Shown here piece after piece: positions 9,861 to 17,573 of a DNA stretch of 64,000 nt. The position numbers were made by a program, and so were the translations under genes. Under the pieces are notes generated by a model. That model saw only the letters and a list, made by a program, of their open reading frames with translations, was not told the origin of the DNA and searched no databases. Each line of letters opens with the position of its first letter. Position 1 is the stretch's first letter. The DNA comes from Mesorhizobium sp. AR07 (lineage in GTDB: Bacteria > Pseudomonadota > Alphaproteobacteria > Rhizobiales > Rhizobiaceae), in NCBI RefSeq assembly GCF_024746815.1, contig NZ_CP080525.1:6194501-6258500 (forward strand). The letters are read 5' to 3'.

Positions 9861-9962
9861 TATGCGGCTTCACACCGTCTTGTCCCATGCGGCTTTGCCG
9901 TCTTGTCCCATGCGGCGTCCTTCACGCCGTCATGTCATGCGGCTTCATGCTGCCGTCCTGTC
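9861..9962. repeat. four imperfect tandem copies of a ~25-bp unit overlapping the murQ 3' end
   Basis: Four units built on ATGCGGC(T)T...CCGTC(T)TGTC follow each other at about 9861, 9887, 9910 and 9937, each 23-28 bp long. The last unit runs into the final murQ codons, so the repeat may have moved or extended the MurQ C-terminus. Slipped-strand duplication is the likely origin. No regulatory role is evident. Confidence 0.6.
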
Positions 9963-10871
9963 GCTGATCGCCTTTCGCAGGAAGCCTCCGGCCTTGCCGA
10001 GAGCCGTGCGCGCCTCCTCGACGCCCATGCCGGTGATCGTCATCAGGATCGCCAGCTTCACGTCGTTGCCGGTCTGGGCGAGAACCTGTTTGGCCTGTTG
10101 CGCCGCGCAGCCGGTGGTCTGCATGACGATCCTGGTCGCCCTGGCGACAAGCTTCTTGTTGGAGGGGTTGAGGTCGACCATCAGGTTCTGGTAGCTCTTG
10201 CCGATGCGGATCATGCTGGCGGTGGTCAGCATGTTGAGCACCAGCTTCTGCGCGGTTCCCGACTTCAGCCGGGTCGAGCCGGTGAGCACCTCGGGCCCCA
10301 CAACCGGCGAGATGGCAATGTCGGCGATGCCAGCGATGGTCGATGAAGGATTGCAGGACAGTGCGACCGTCGTTGCGCCCACCTGCCTGGCATAGTTCAA
10401 CCCGCCGATGACATAGGGTGTGCGCCCGCTGACCGCGATGCCGACCACCACATCGTCCGATGTAAGCCCGATCTCCTGCAATGCCTTGGCACCCATTTTC
10501 GGATCATCCTCGGCGCCTTCCGTCGACCGCACCAGGGCGTCGGAACCGCCGGCGATCAGGCCGACGACCATGCCTTCGGGCACGCCGAAAGTCGGCGGAC
10601 ACTCCGAAGCGTCGAGAACCCCGAGCCGGCCGCTGGTGCCGGCGCCGATATAGATCAGCCGCGCGCCTTTCTGGAAGGCAAGCACGATACGGTCCACCGC
10701 GGCGGCGATTTCCGGGACGACCTTTTCGACCGCCACTGGAACAGCTTTGTCTTCGTCGTTGATCTTGCGCAAGACGTCGATGGTCGGCAGCAGGTCGATG
10801 TCCATCGTCCTCGGGTTTCGGCCTTCGGAAACCAGCCGGTCCAGCTCAGACATCAACCCTTGTTCGGTCAT
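9945..10871 (-). CDS. murQ: N-acetylmuramic acid 6-phosphate etherase
   Basis: 308 residues, close to the usual ~300. MurQ removes D-lactate from MurNAc-6-phosphate to give GlcNAc-6-phosphate in the cytoplasm. The SIS sugar-phosphate fold is plain, with [26 protein letters not shown], the family signature [14 protein letters not shown], and EGAEDD. A C-terminal helical part carries the conserved [14 protein letters not shown]. It is the first gene of the operon ending at anmK. The predicted promoter and a MurR-type operator lie about 110-165 bases upstream. Confidence 0.95.
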   Translation of the reverse strand: MTEQGLMSELDRLVSEGRNPRTMDIDLLPTIDVLRKINDEDKAVPVAVEKVVPEIAAAVDRIVLAFQKGARLIYIGAGTSGRLGVLDASECPPTFGVPEGMVVGLIAGGSDALVRSTEGAEDDPKMGAKALQEIGLTSDDVVVGIAVSGRTPYVIGGLNYARQVGATTVALSCNPSSTIAGIADIAISPVVGPEVLTGSTRLKSGTAQKLVLNMLTTASMIRIGKSYQNLMVDLNPSNKKLVARATRIVMQTTGCAAQQAKQVLAQTGNDVKLAILMTITGMGVEEARTALGKAGGFLRKAISDRTAA

Positions 10872-10983
10872 CTCTTGCTTTCAAATCGTGCCGCACGGCC
10901 GGCGTCGAGCATGGCTCCCCGGCCGGCGCCGGCGCACACGGACCATGAGGCCGTTGTCGTTACCCCTGTTTTCTTTTGTTAAC

Positions 10984-11036
10984 TTTTTAGAATTTTATAT
11001 TCGCACCGTCAACCGGAATATGGAATATATTATTCC
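10984..11036 (-). promoter_or_regulatory. promoter and RpiR/MurR-type operator of the murQ operon
   Basis: Read on the minus strand, TTGACG (11012-11007) and TAAAAA (10989-10984) are separated by 17 bp, a fair sigma-70 promoter. Nine bases further upstream is the perfect palindrome GGAATA-TAT-TATTCC (11022-11036), followed by CTCAGG. An extra half-site CGGAATA is at 11014-11020. The same palindrome stands at the murA/rpiR junction (13250-13264) at the same offset from a -35. Binding by the RpiR regulator at 13326 is inferred. Confidence 0.65.
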
Positions 11037-11049
11037 CTCAGGCAGGGCG

Positions 11050-11931
11050 CTATCGCCCGCCAAAAAACCTTTTGGCCAGGATGATCGCACCTGAGACGGC
11101 GTCGCTGTCAGCGGGTTTCAGCCGACGCCGGACGTCGGGAGCAAGCCAAGGCTCGAGCGGGCTGGACAGGCCGCCCAGCAAGGTCACGCGCGGCGCGCCT
11201 TGTTCAAACAGCACCCGCACCAGCGTATCGATCTGCTCGGCCGCACTTTGCACGATGCGCCGTCCGACCGGATCGCCCTGGTCGGCATGGCGCATCACCA
11301 TCGGCGCCAGCGCCGCATAGTCCGTGGCGCTGGCGCGGTCCATCCAGGCGACCGCTTCCATCGGATCGCCTTCGAAGCGCTGCATCACCTCCGCCAGCAG
11401 TGCTGTCCGCTCATGCCGGCCGTCATGCGCGCGCAACGCCAGCTGCACGGCCTTCAGTCCAAGGTCGGCACCGCTGCCCTCATCGGAGATCGGAAAGCCG
11501 TAACCGCCGACGCGCAGGTCGCGACCCTCGACGAAGCCAAGGCCGATCGAACCGGTGCCGGCGATGACGATGGCGCCGTCCTGGCCGGAATGGGCGCCAA
11601 GGCAGGCGCCGACCCCGTCGCTGACGAAATCGATGCTGGCAAACGGATGCGCGATCGCCCGTAGCGCCTCCAGCGCACCCTTGCGGCCGATGCCGGCAAG
11701 GCCGATGCCGGCACTAATCCGGGCAGTCTCGGCCGGTCCGAAACCTGCCTCCTCGATCGCCGCGCCAAAAGCTTTCGCAATGGAAGCCCAGGCCGCGTCG
11801 ATGCCAAGCCGCGTTGTCGCGGGGCCTGACAGACCCTGTCCCAGCACGGTTCCGTCCGCATCCTCGATGCGGGCCCGGCAACCGGTGCCGCCGCCATCGA
11901 CACCGAGAAAATAATCAGCGCCACTGTTCAT
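11050..11931 (-). CDS. BadF/BadG-type sugar kinase, probable MurNAc/GlcNAc kinase
   Basis: 293 residues from the ATG at 11931, which overlaps the murA-type stop (ATGA). It is an ASKHA-fold kinase with phosphate-1 loop FLGVDGGGTGCRARI, IVIAGTGSIGLGF, and the family block ISDEGSGADLGLKAV. BadF-type kinases include GlcNAc kinases and the MurK MurNAc/GlcNAc kinase of Clostridium. Given murQ, anmK and MurR-type sites next door, the best inference is 6-phosphorylation of free MurNAc (and perhaps GlcNAc), feeding MurQ. It would stand in for the phosphorylating PTS permease MurP of enterobacteria. Confidence 0.82.
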   Translation of the reverse strand: MNSGADYFLGVDGGGTGCRARIEDADGTVLGQGLSGPATTRLGIDAAWASIAKAFGAAIEEAGFGPAETARISAGIGLAGIGRKGALEALRAIAHPFASIDFVSDGVGACLGAHSGQDGAIVIAGTGSIGLGFVEGRDLRVGGYGFPISDEGSGADLGLKAVQLALRAHDGRHERTALLAEVMQRFEGDPMEAVAWMDRASATDYAALAPMVMRHADQGDPVGRRIVQSAAEQIDTLVRVLFEQGAPRVTLLGGLSSPLEPWLAPDVRRRLKPADSDAVSGAIILAKRFFGGR

Positions 11932-13184
11932 GCGCTCAGCCGCTCGATGTCGGCGCCGCACAGGCGCAGCTTGCGGTCCAGCTGCTCATAGCCTCGGTCG
12001 AGGTGATAGACTCGGTTGATGATCGTCTCGCCCTCGCACACCAGCGCCGCCAGCACCAACGACACCGAGGCGCGCAGGTCGGTGGCCATTACTGGCGCGC
12101 CATGCAATGTCTCGCCGCCACGCACCAGCGCCGTGGTGCCCTGCAGCTTGATGTTGGCGCCGAGCCGCATCAATTCGGGAACATGCATGAAGCGGTTCTC
12201 GAAGATGGTTTCACGCAGCAGCGATGCGCCCTCCGCACAACACATCAGCGCCATGAACTGTGCCTGAAGATCGGTCGGAAACCCCGGATAGGGTTCCGTC
12301 GTGAGGTCGACAGCCTTGAGCGGCCGGTCGCGCGACACGATGAGCCCGCGATCGCCCGGCCAGACGCTGACGCCGGTGGCTTCCAGCAGTTGCACCACCG
12401 AGGCCATGTGTTCGAGCCGGGCATGCGTCAGCTCAAGCTGGCCGCCAGTGATAGCGGCGGCGATGGCATAGGTGCCGGCCTCGATCCGGTCCGGGATGAT
12501 GTCGTGCCTGGCCGCATGCCAGCCCGTGTCGCCGGCGATCAGGATGCGGTGCGTGCCGGCGCCCTCGATGCGCGCGCCCATGGCGATGAGACAGGCTGCA
12601 AGGTCCGCCACTTCGGGCTCGCGCGCCGCGTTGAGGATTTCGGTTTCGCCCTTGGCCGTGGTCGCCGCCATCATGGCGGTCTCCGTTGCTCCGACCGATG
12701 GCGAACTCAAGACGATGCGCGTGCCGGTCAGCCCGTTCGGCACTGATGCGACGATCGAGCCGTTTTCGATGACGATCCGGGCGCCCAGTGCCGCGAGTGC
12801 CGCGACATGCATGTCGACCGGCCGCGCGCCGATCGCGCAGCCGCCCGGCAGCGAAACCCGCGCATGACCGAAGCGGGCGAGCAGCGGCGCCAGGACGAGC
12901 ACCGTTGCCCGCATCTTTCTCACCGTGTCGTAGGACGTCTCCTTGGAAACGGCGGCGCTGGTGTCGATCGTCGCGGCATGGGCCGATCGCGTCACCTCGG
13001 CGCCATGAAGCCGCATCACGCCGAGCATGTTTTCGACATCGGTCACATCAGGCAGGTTGGTCAGTTCGAGCGGGAAGGGGCTGAGCAGGGCGGCCGCGAT
13101 CTGCGGCAAAGCGGCGTTCTTGGCGCCGGATATGGTGACCGCGCCTTCCAATCTGTGTCCGCCGACGATCCGCAATCTGTCCAT
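11928..13184 (-). CDS. murA: UDP-N-acetylglucosamine 1-carboxyvinyltransferase (MurA-type), recycling-locus copy
   Basis: 418 residues from the ATG at 13184; a longer open frame adds 19 residues that do not look like MurA. The N-terminus (LRIVGGHRLEGAVTISGAKNAALP) and the active-site loop LPGGCAIGARPVD are intact, including the Cys that fosfomycin alkylates in MurA. The C-terminal part keeps TEPYPGFPTDLQAQFMAL and ENRFMHVPEL. MurA makes the first committed murein precursor from UDP-GlcNAc and PEP. Finding it under a MurR-type operator with a sugar kinase is unusual. I infer it is a second copy, but cannot check the rest of the genome. Confidence 0.88.
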   Translation of the reverse strand: MDRLRIVGGHRLEGAVTISGAKNAALPQIAAALLSPFPLELTNLPDVTDVENMLGVMRLHGAEVTRSAHAATIDTSAAVSKETSYDTVRKMRATVLVLAPLLARFGHARVSLPGGCAIGARPVDMHVAALAALGARIVIENGSIVASVPNGLTGTRIVLSSPSVGATETAMMAATTAKGETEILNAAREPEVADLAACLIAMGARIEGAGTHRILIAGDTGWHAARHDIIPDRIEAGTYAIAAAITGGQLELTHARLEHMASVVQLLEATGVSVWPGDRGLIVSRDRPLKAVDLTTEPYPGFPTDLQAQFMALMCCAEGASLLRETIFENRFMHVPELMRLGANIKLQGTTALVRGGETLHGAPVMATDLRASVSLVLAALVCEGETIINRVYHLDRGYEQLDRKLRLCGADIERLSA

Positions 13185-13213
13185 GCGCTGAAACCTTGTG
13201 TGATGAGGTTCGA

Positions 13214-13264
13214 GAATTAATTGTGCGTTCTTGGCTGTCAATCAGAATTGGAATAATTTATTCC
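13214..13264. promoter_or_regulatory. divergent murA/rpiR control region with RpiR/MurR-type operator
   Basis: The perfect palindrome GGAATA-ATT-TATTCC (13250-13264), followed by CTCAG, matches the site upstream of murQ. On the minus strand a consensus TTGACA (13241-13236) lies 8 bases downstream of it, with AT-rich -10 candidates around 13214-13220, giving a murA promoter with the operator centred near -50. On the plus strand a weak TTGGCT (13231-13236) with TAATTT (13254-13259) would put the same palindrome over the rpiR -10 region, which suits autorepression. Confidence 0.6.
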
Positions 13265-13325
13265 TCAGCAGCGACCAGCCAGTTGGCTGTGCGGCTTGCG
13301 GGCCTGAAAAGCGCGAGGGAATCCC

Positions 13326-14186
13326 GTGTCCGTTCTGAACAGGATCAATGCGAAGCTCGACGGCATGGCGCCTGGCGATCGGGAGATCGGCCAGTACATC
13401 GTCGACAATCCCGACCAGATGCTGCGCCTGTCGACCGCGGCTCTCGCGGCCGAGATCGGCCGCAGCCAGTCGAGCGTCGTCAAGTTCAGCCAGAAACTCG
13501 GCTATGCCAGCTACCAGGAGCTGAAGCTCGCCGTCAGCGAGGCCAAGGCGCAGGAATGGCAAGTACCGGCCGGCGTGATCCACGGTTCGATCGAGGTCGG
13601 CGACAGCTACCAGGTCATTTTGAAGAAGCTGATAGGCAGCAAGCTTCTGTCGGTGCAGCAGACGGTTGCCGCCAACAGCGAGCGGATCATCTCCAGGGCG
13701 CTGGAACTGCTCGATGGCGCGCGCCGCATCCATCTGGTCGGCGTCGGCGCCTCCTCGCTGGTGGCGCGCGATTTCTCCTACAAGCTGATGAAGCTCGGCC
13801 GCAATGTCCTGCATGACAGCGACAGCCACATCCAGATGGCCAATGTCTCGACGCTCGGGCCTGGCGACGTGCTGTTCGCGCTCTCTTATTCCGGCGCCAG
13901 CATCGAAACCTTGCGCATCGCCGAGCTTGCCCGCAAGCGCGGCACGACCGTGATCGCCGTCACCGGCCTGCACGACAATCCGCTGAGCCGCGTCGCCGAC
14001 ATCCGCCTCTACACCATCGCCGACGAGGAGCGCGCGCGCTCGTCATCGATCACCGCGCGCGACGCGCAACTGGCGCTGACCGACCTTTTGTTCATCCTGC
14101 TGGTGCAGAAGCAGCCGGATGCCAACGAGTATGTCCACAACAGCGAAATGGCGGTTTCGGTGCTGAAGGCCGAGCGGTCCCCGTAG
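13326..14186 (+). CDS. RpiR/MurR-family transcriptional regulator
   Basis: 286 residues from a GTG with GAGGGA upstream. Residues 1-80 form the RpiR helix-turn-helix (STAALAAEIGRSQSSVVKFSQKLGYASYQELKLAV). Residues ~120-260 are a SIS sugar-phosphate domain (RRIHLVGVGASSLVARDFSYKLMKLG and LFALSYSGASIETLRIAE). It is divergent from the murA-kinase operon, and both that junction and the murQ promoter carry the same 15-bp palindrome. By analogy with E. coli MurR the effector would be MurNAc-6-phosphate. A GlcNAc-phosphate effector is possible. Confidence 0.88.
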   Translation: MSVLNRINAKLDGMAPGDREIGQYIVDNPDQMLRLSTAALAAEIGRSQSSVVKFSQKLGYASYQELKLAVSEAKAQEWQVPAGVIHGSIEVGDSYQVILKKLIGSKLLSVQQTVAANSERIISRALELLDGARRIHLVGVGASSLVARDFSYKLMKLGRNVLHDSDSHIQMANVSTLGPGDVLFALSYSGASIETLRIAELARKRGTTVIAVTGLHDNPLSRVADIRLYTIADEERARSSSITARDAQLALTDLLFILLVQKQPDANEYVHNSEMAVSVLKAERSP

Positions 14187-14197
14187 CCGATCTTGCT

Positions 14198-14222
14198 TCG
14201 AGGGTATGCTGGCGGCCCTCGA
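14198..14222. terminator. possible bidirectional terminator hairpin
   Basis: A perfect 7-bp stem (TCGAGGG / CCCTCGA) with an 11-base loop lies in the 51-bp gap between the convergent rpiR and glutamine-synthetase-like genes. There is no clear T tract on either strand, so termination strength is doubtful. Confidence 0.35.
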
Positions 14223-14237
14223 CTTTCCGATCGTGCC

Positions 14238-15593
14238 TCAAACGCTTTCGAGATAGGTCTCGATCTCGAAGTCGCTGACATTGAGGGCGAACGTGTTCAA
14301 CTCCTGGCGTTTGCAGGCGATGAAAGAGTCGCGCAAGATTGCCGGAAAGATCTCCGCCACATGTGTCCCGCTTTCAAAGGCGGCGATCGCGGACGCCCAG
14401 TCCGGCGGCAGCTTGGCCGGCACAAGCCCTTGCCCGTCGCTCCCGGTCGGATCGCCGGGCGGCAACTGTCTTTCAATGCCGATCAGCGCCGCGCCCAATA
14501 TGGCGGCAAGCACCAGATAGGGGTTGGCATCCGCTCCCGAAACGCGGTGCTCGATGCGGCGCGCGCCGGTCGGGCCGCCGGGAATGCGGATCGCGACCAT
14601 GCGGTTCTCGTAGCCCCAGGCGACAGCGGTCGGCGCGTAGGACCTCGGACGCAGCCTGCGGTATGAATTGAAATGCGGTGCGAACACCAGCGTGCTTTCG
14701 GCCATCGCCGCGAGAAGGCCGCCAACCGCATGGCGCATGATTTCCGAGCCCTGATCCGTGCCGTCGTCGAACACGTTGCGCCCCTCGGCGTCGGTCAGGC
14801 TGAAATGGACGTGAAAGCCATTGCCGGCGCGGTCGCCATACGGCTTGGCCATGAAACAGGCGGCGAAGCCGTGCTTGCGGGCGATGCCCTTCACCGTGCG
14901 CTTGAACAACACGGCATCGTCGGCGGCGCGCAGGGCGTCCGCGACATGGTTCAAATTGATCTCGAACTGGCCAACGCCATTTTCGGCGATGGCTGTGTCG
15001 ACGGGAATGCCTTGTGTCCTGCAGGCCTCGTAGACATCGTGGATGAAGGATTCGAAGTCGTCGATCTCGTCGATCGACAACGCGGCATCGGAATCGAGCC
15101 GCCGCCCGGTGACCGGTGAGACCGGTCCGACCGGCCGCTGCGACTGCGGATCGACCAGATAGAATTCGAGTTCCGTCGCCGCGACCGGGGTCAAACCCAG
15201 GGCCTTGTAGCGATCGAGAATGCGGGCCAGCGCCCGCCGTGGATCGCCAAGATAGGGCGCGCCGGTTTCATCGGCGAGCCAGAGCGGGACAAGCGCCGTC
15301 GGATGCGCCGTCCAGGCCACCGGAAGAATGCCGCGCCCCGTCCATTGGCAAAGTCCGTCGGCGTCGCCCGTCGAGAAAACCAGCGTGTTGCCTTCGATGT
15401 CTTCGCCCCAGATGTCGAGGCCGATCAGGGAGTAAGGCATGCGCAGCTTGCCTTCCAGCGCCTTGCGCGCCTGCTCGACCGGGATGCGCTTGCCGCGCAT
15501 GACACCGTTGAGGTCGCACACCGCTGCCCTCAGGCTCTGGATGTCGTTTCTGCTTTCAAGCCAGTTCAAAACGTCCGCAATTGCATCGCTCAA
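14238..15593 (-). CDS. glutamine synthetase family protein, probable gamma-glutamyl-amine ligase (PuuA-like)
   Basis: 451 residues with the glutamine synthetase fold: beta-grasp N-terminus (residues ~15-105, including CDLNGVMRGKRIP) and catalytic domain with metal/ATP motifs ATELEFYLVD, GVGQFEINLNH, GNGFHVHFSL and ENRMVAIRIPGG...RIEHRVSGADANPYLVLA. The C-terminus ends FEIETYLESV, as in gamma-glutamylputrescine synthetases. It would join glutamate to a polyamine or other amine using ATP. The amine is not deducible, and no other puu genes lie nearby. It converges on rpiR and is probably unrelated to the recycling operons. Confidence 0.82.
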   Translation of the reverse strand: MSDAIADVLNWLESRNDIQSLRAAVCDLNGVMRGKRIPVEQARKALEGKLRMPYSLIGLDIWGEDIEGNTLVFSTGDADGLCQWTGRGILPVAWTAHPTALVPLWLADETGAPYLGDPRRALARILDRYKALGLTPVAATELEFYLVDPQSQRPVGPVSPVTGRRLDSDAALSIDEIDDFESFIHDVYEACRTQGIPVDTAIAENGVGQFEINLNHVADALRAADDAVLFKRTVKGIARKHGFAACFMAKPYGDRAGNGFHVHFSLTDAEGRNVFDDGTDQGSEIMRHAVGGLLAAMAESTLVFAPHFNSYRRLRPRSYAPTAVAWGYENRMVAIRIPGGPTGARRIEHRVSGADANPYLVLAAILGAALIGIERQLPPGDPTGSDGQGLVPAKLPPDWASAIAAFESGTHVAEIFPAILRDSFIACKRQELNTFALNVSDFEIETYLESV

Positions 15594-15889
15594 TTTCTAA
15601 CCTCTGGTTTTTGAAAGTGCCGCAGCCTGACCGGCTACACTGTCCTGGTAAAGATAGCTTGTGAGTTTTCGAAAACCGAACCCCGACTATCGCCGGAGGT
15701 TTTCTTTATTTTTTCAAGTCACTAGCTGGGATGTCGGGAGGCATTTCAAAACCAATTTCGCGATCTGCGATCGCAACATAGAGGCAAGACGATGGAAAGC
15801 CAAGTGGCATTTGGACTGCCGTGGCCCAGCGCACTCGTGCGGTTTTGTGCTAGTCTCGCGAACTATCAAACGGACGGCGGGTGGTGGCA
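15594..15889. other. intergenic region, divergent promoters expected
   Basis: About 296 bases between the divergent glutamine-synthetase-like and methyltransferase genes. It contains the perfect 12-bp palindrome GTTTTCGAAAAC near 15665 and an AT-rich patch near 15705-15720. I see no convincing ORF, RNA or repeat. Confidence 0.4.
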
Positions 15890-16702
15890 ATGTTGGAAAC
15901 GGACCAGGTGTTCACGGGCTCGATTCCGGAAAACTACGACCGCTATATGGTGCCGTTGATTTTCGAACCGTTCGCGGCGGATCTTGCGCAACGGGCGGCG
16001 TCCCTGTCGCCAGGTGCCGTCTTGGAAATCGCCGCGGGCACCGGTGTCGTCACGCGCGCACTGGCGCCAAAACTGTCGCCCGGTGCAAGCTATATCGTAA
16101 CCGATCTCAACCAGCCGATGCTCGACCACGCGGCTTCGCGACAAGCTCCTGACAGTCGCATCAAATGGCGCCAGGCGGACGCTTTGGCGCTGCCGTTTGA
16201 AAATGCGGCCTTCGATCTCGTTTGTTGTCAGTTCGGCGCGATGTTCTTTCCTAACCGCCTATCTGCCTACCGCGAAGCAAAGCGGGTCCTGAAGCCCGGA
16301 GGACATTTCTTATTCAACGTATGGGATCGCATCGAGGAGAATGTATTTGCCAATGATGTGACGAATGCTCTCGCAAGGATTTTTCCGAACGATCCGCCGC
16401 GCTTTTTGGCACGCACGCCACACGGCTACCACGATACGGCACTGATCCGTAGCGAGTTGGAGGACGCAGGCTTCTCCCGCGTCGTGATCGAGACGAGAGC
16501 CGAGCAAAGTCGCGCATCTTCGCCGCGCCTTCCGGCCGTTGCCTATTGTCAGGGAACGGTTCTTCGCAACGAAATCGAGGCCAGAGGCGCGGGAGGACTG
16601 GAAGCTGCAACCGACTACGCCGCATCCGCGATTGCAGACAGACATGGCCGTGGCGAGGTTGCCGCCAAAATTCAGGCCCACGTAATCATGGCTGCGGTCT
16701 AA
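15890..16702 (+). CDS. class I SAM-dependent methyltransferase
   Basis: 270 residues if the ATG at 15890 is used; an in-frame GTG at 15881 would add three residues. The SAM-binding motif I is AVLEIAAGTGVVTRAL, motif II DLNQPMLDHA, and motif IV FDLVCCQFGAMFFPNR, as in UbiE/Methyltransf_11 small-molecule methyltransferases. The substrate is unknown. It stands alone and its stop abuts the stop of the convergent GntR gene. Its codon choice looks less GC-biased than its neighbours, which may hint at later acquisition. Confidence 0.83.
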   Translation: MLETDQVFTGSIPENYDRYMVPLIFEPFAADLAQRAASLSPGAVLEIAAGTGVVTRALAPKLSPGASYIVTDLNQPMLDHAASRQAPDSRIKWRQADALALPFENAAFDLVCCQFGAMFFPNRLSAYREAKRVLKPGGHFLFNVWDRIEENVFANDVTNALARIFPNDPPRFLARTPHGYHDTALIRSELEDAGFSRVVIETRAEQSRASSPRLPAVAYCQGTVLRNEIEARGAGGLEAATDYAASAIADRHGRGEVAAKIQAHVIMAAV

Positions 16703-17398
16703 CTAGCTTCTCGTTTCCGGAAACCGGGCCTGCTGAAGGATATGCGTCGCGCCTTCGTCGATGTCACGGACGATGGCCGCGCGCGCGCGCTCCCCGTCCT
16801 GGGCCTCGATCGCAGCCACGACTTCCTCGTGATAGTCGATGTCGAGAATGGAGGCGAGATCGTCCTCGAAGCCCATGGCCAGGTTCCGCAGAAATGGGCC
16901 GACCTGCATCCACACGGTCTCGATCAGGAAGATCATCTGCTCATTGCCGCAATGGCGATAGATCGAGAATTTGAAGTCGTAGTTCTTCCTGAGATAGTCG
17001 TCGATATCGCCCTTGCGGGCCGCCAAGGTCAGGTCGGTGCAGTGGCGCCGGATCGTGCGCAGATTGTTGCCGTTGATGAGCTTTGTCGCCAGTTCGGTCG
17101 CCGAGCCTTCGAGGATCGTCCGCACGGCGGTCAGCTGCGAAAACCGTTCGGCCGAAATGACCGGCACTTCCACGCTGCCGTTCGGCATCGGGCTGAGCGC
17201 CCGCAGCGCTTGCAGCCGCATGAAGGCGCTGCGCACCGGCATGTCGCTTGTGCCGAGTTCCTTGGCAAGTTTTCGCGAGGTCAGCTTCTGGCCAGGCAAG
17301 AACTGGCCGGACATCAGGGCTCTGACGAGCTCCAGATAGACTTTCTCATGCAAGGGGACGGTGTCGACGGCTGTCAACCCGAATTGTGTTCTGTCCAT
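16703..17398 (-). CDS. GntR-family transcriptional regulator, FCD subfamily
   Basis: 231 residues. The N-terminal winged helix carries LMSGQFLPGQKLTSRKLAKELGTSDMPVRSAFMRLQALRAL. The C-terminal all-helical FCD ligand domain (residues ~90-220) has the metal-site pattern in its last helices (DYHEEVVAAIEAQDGERARAAIVRDIDEG). FCD regulators usually sense small carboxylic acids. It lies 175 bases downstream of the C45 acyltransferase gene on the same strand, so it may control that gene. Confidence 0.87.
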   Translation of the reverse strand: MDRTQFGLTAVDTVPLHEKVYLELVRALMSGQFLPGQKLTSRKLAKELGTSDMPVRSAFMRLQALRALSPMPNGSVEVPVISAERFSQLTAVRTILEGSATELATKLINGNNLRTIRRHCTDLTLAARKGDIDDYLRKNYDFKFSIYRHCGNEQMIFLIETVWMQVGPFLRNLAMGFEDDLASILDIDYHEEVVAAIEAQDGERARAAIVRDIDEGATHILQQARFPETRS

Positions 17399-17573
17399 TG
17401 GCGGCGCGCTACTTCATTCGTTCTGAAATCTACGCAGCTGGCCAAATCCGCCGCTAGTCATTGTTTGCTCACTGAACGCGGTGTGGCCGTTGTCAGCGAT
17501 TTCTTGGCCAGCATGATAGACGCATCGATCGCAACGCCGCAAGCCGTGTTGGCAATACGGCCTTTGCCGCTGG

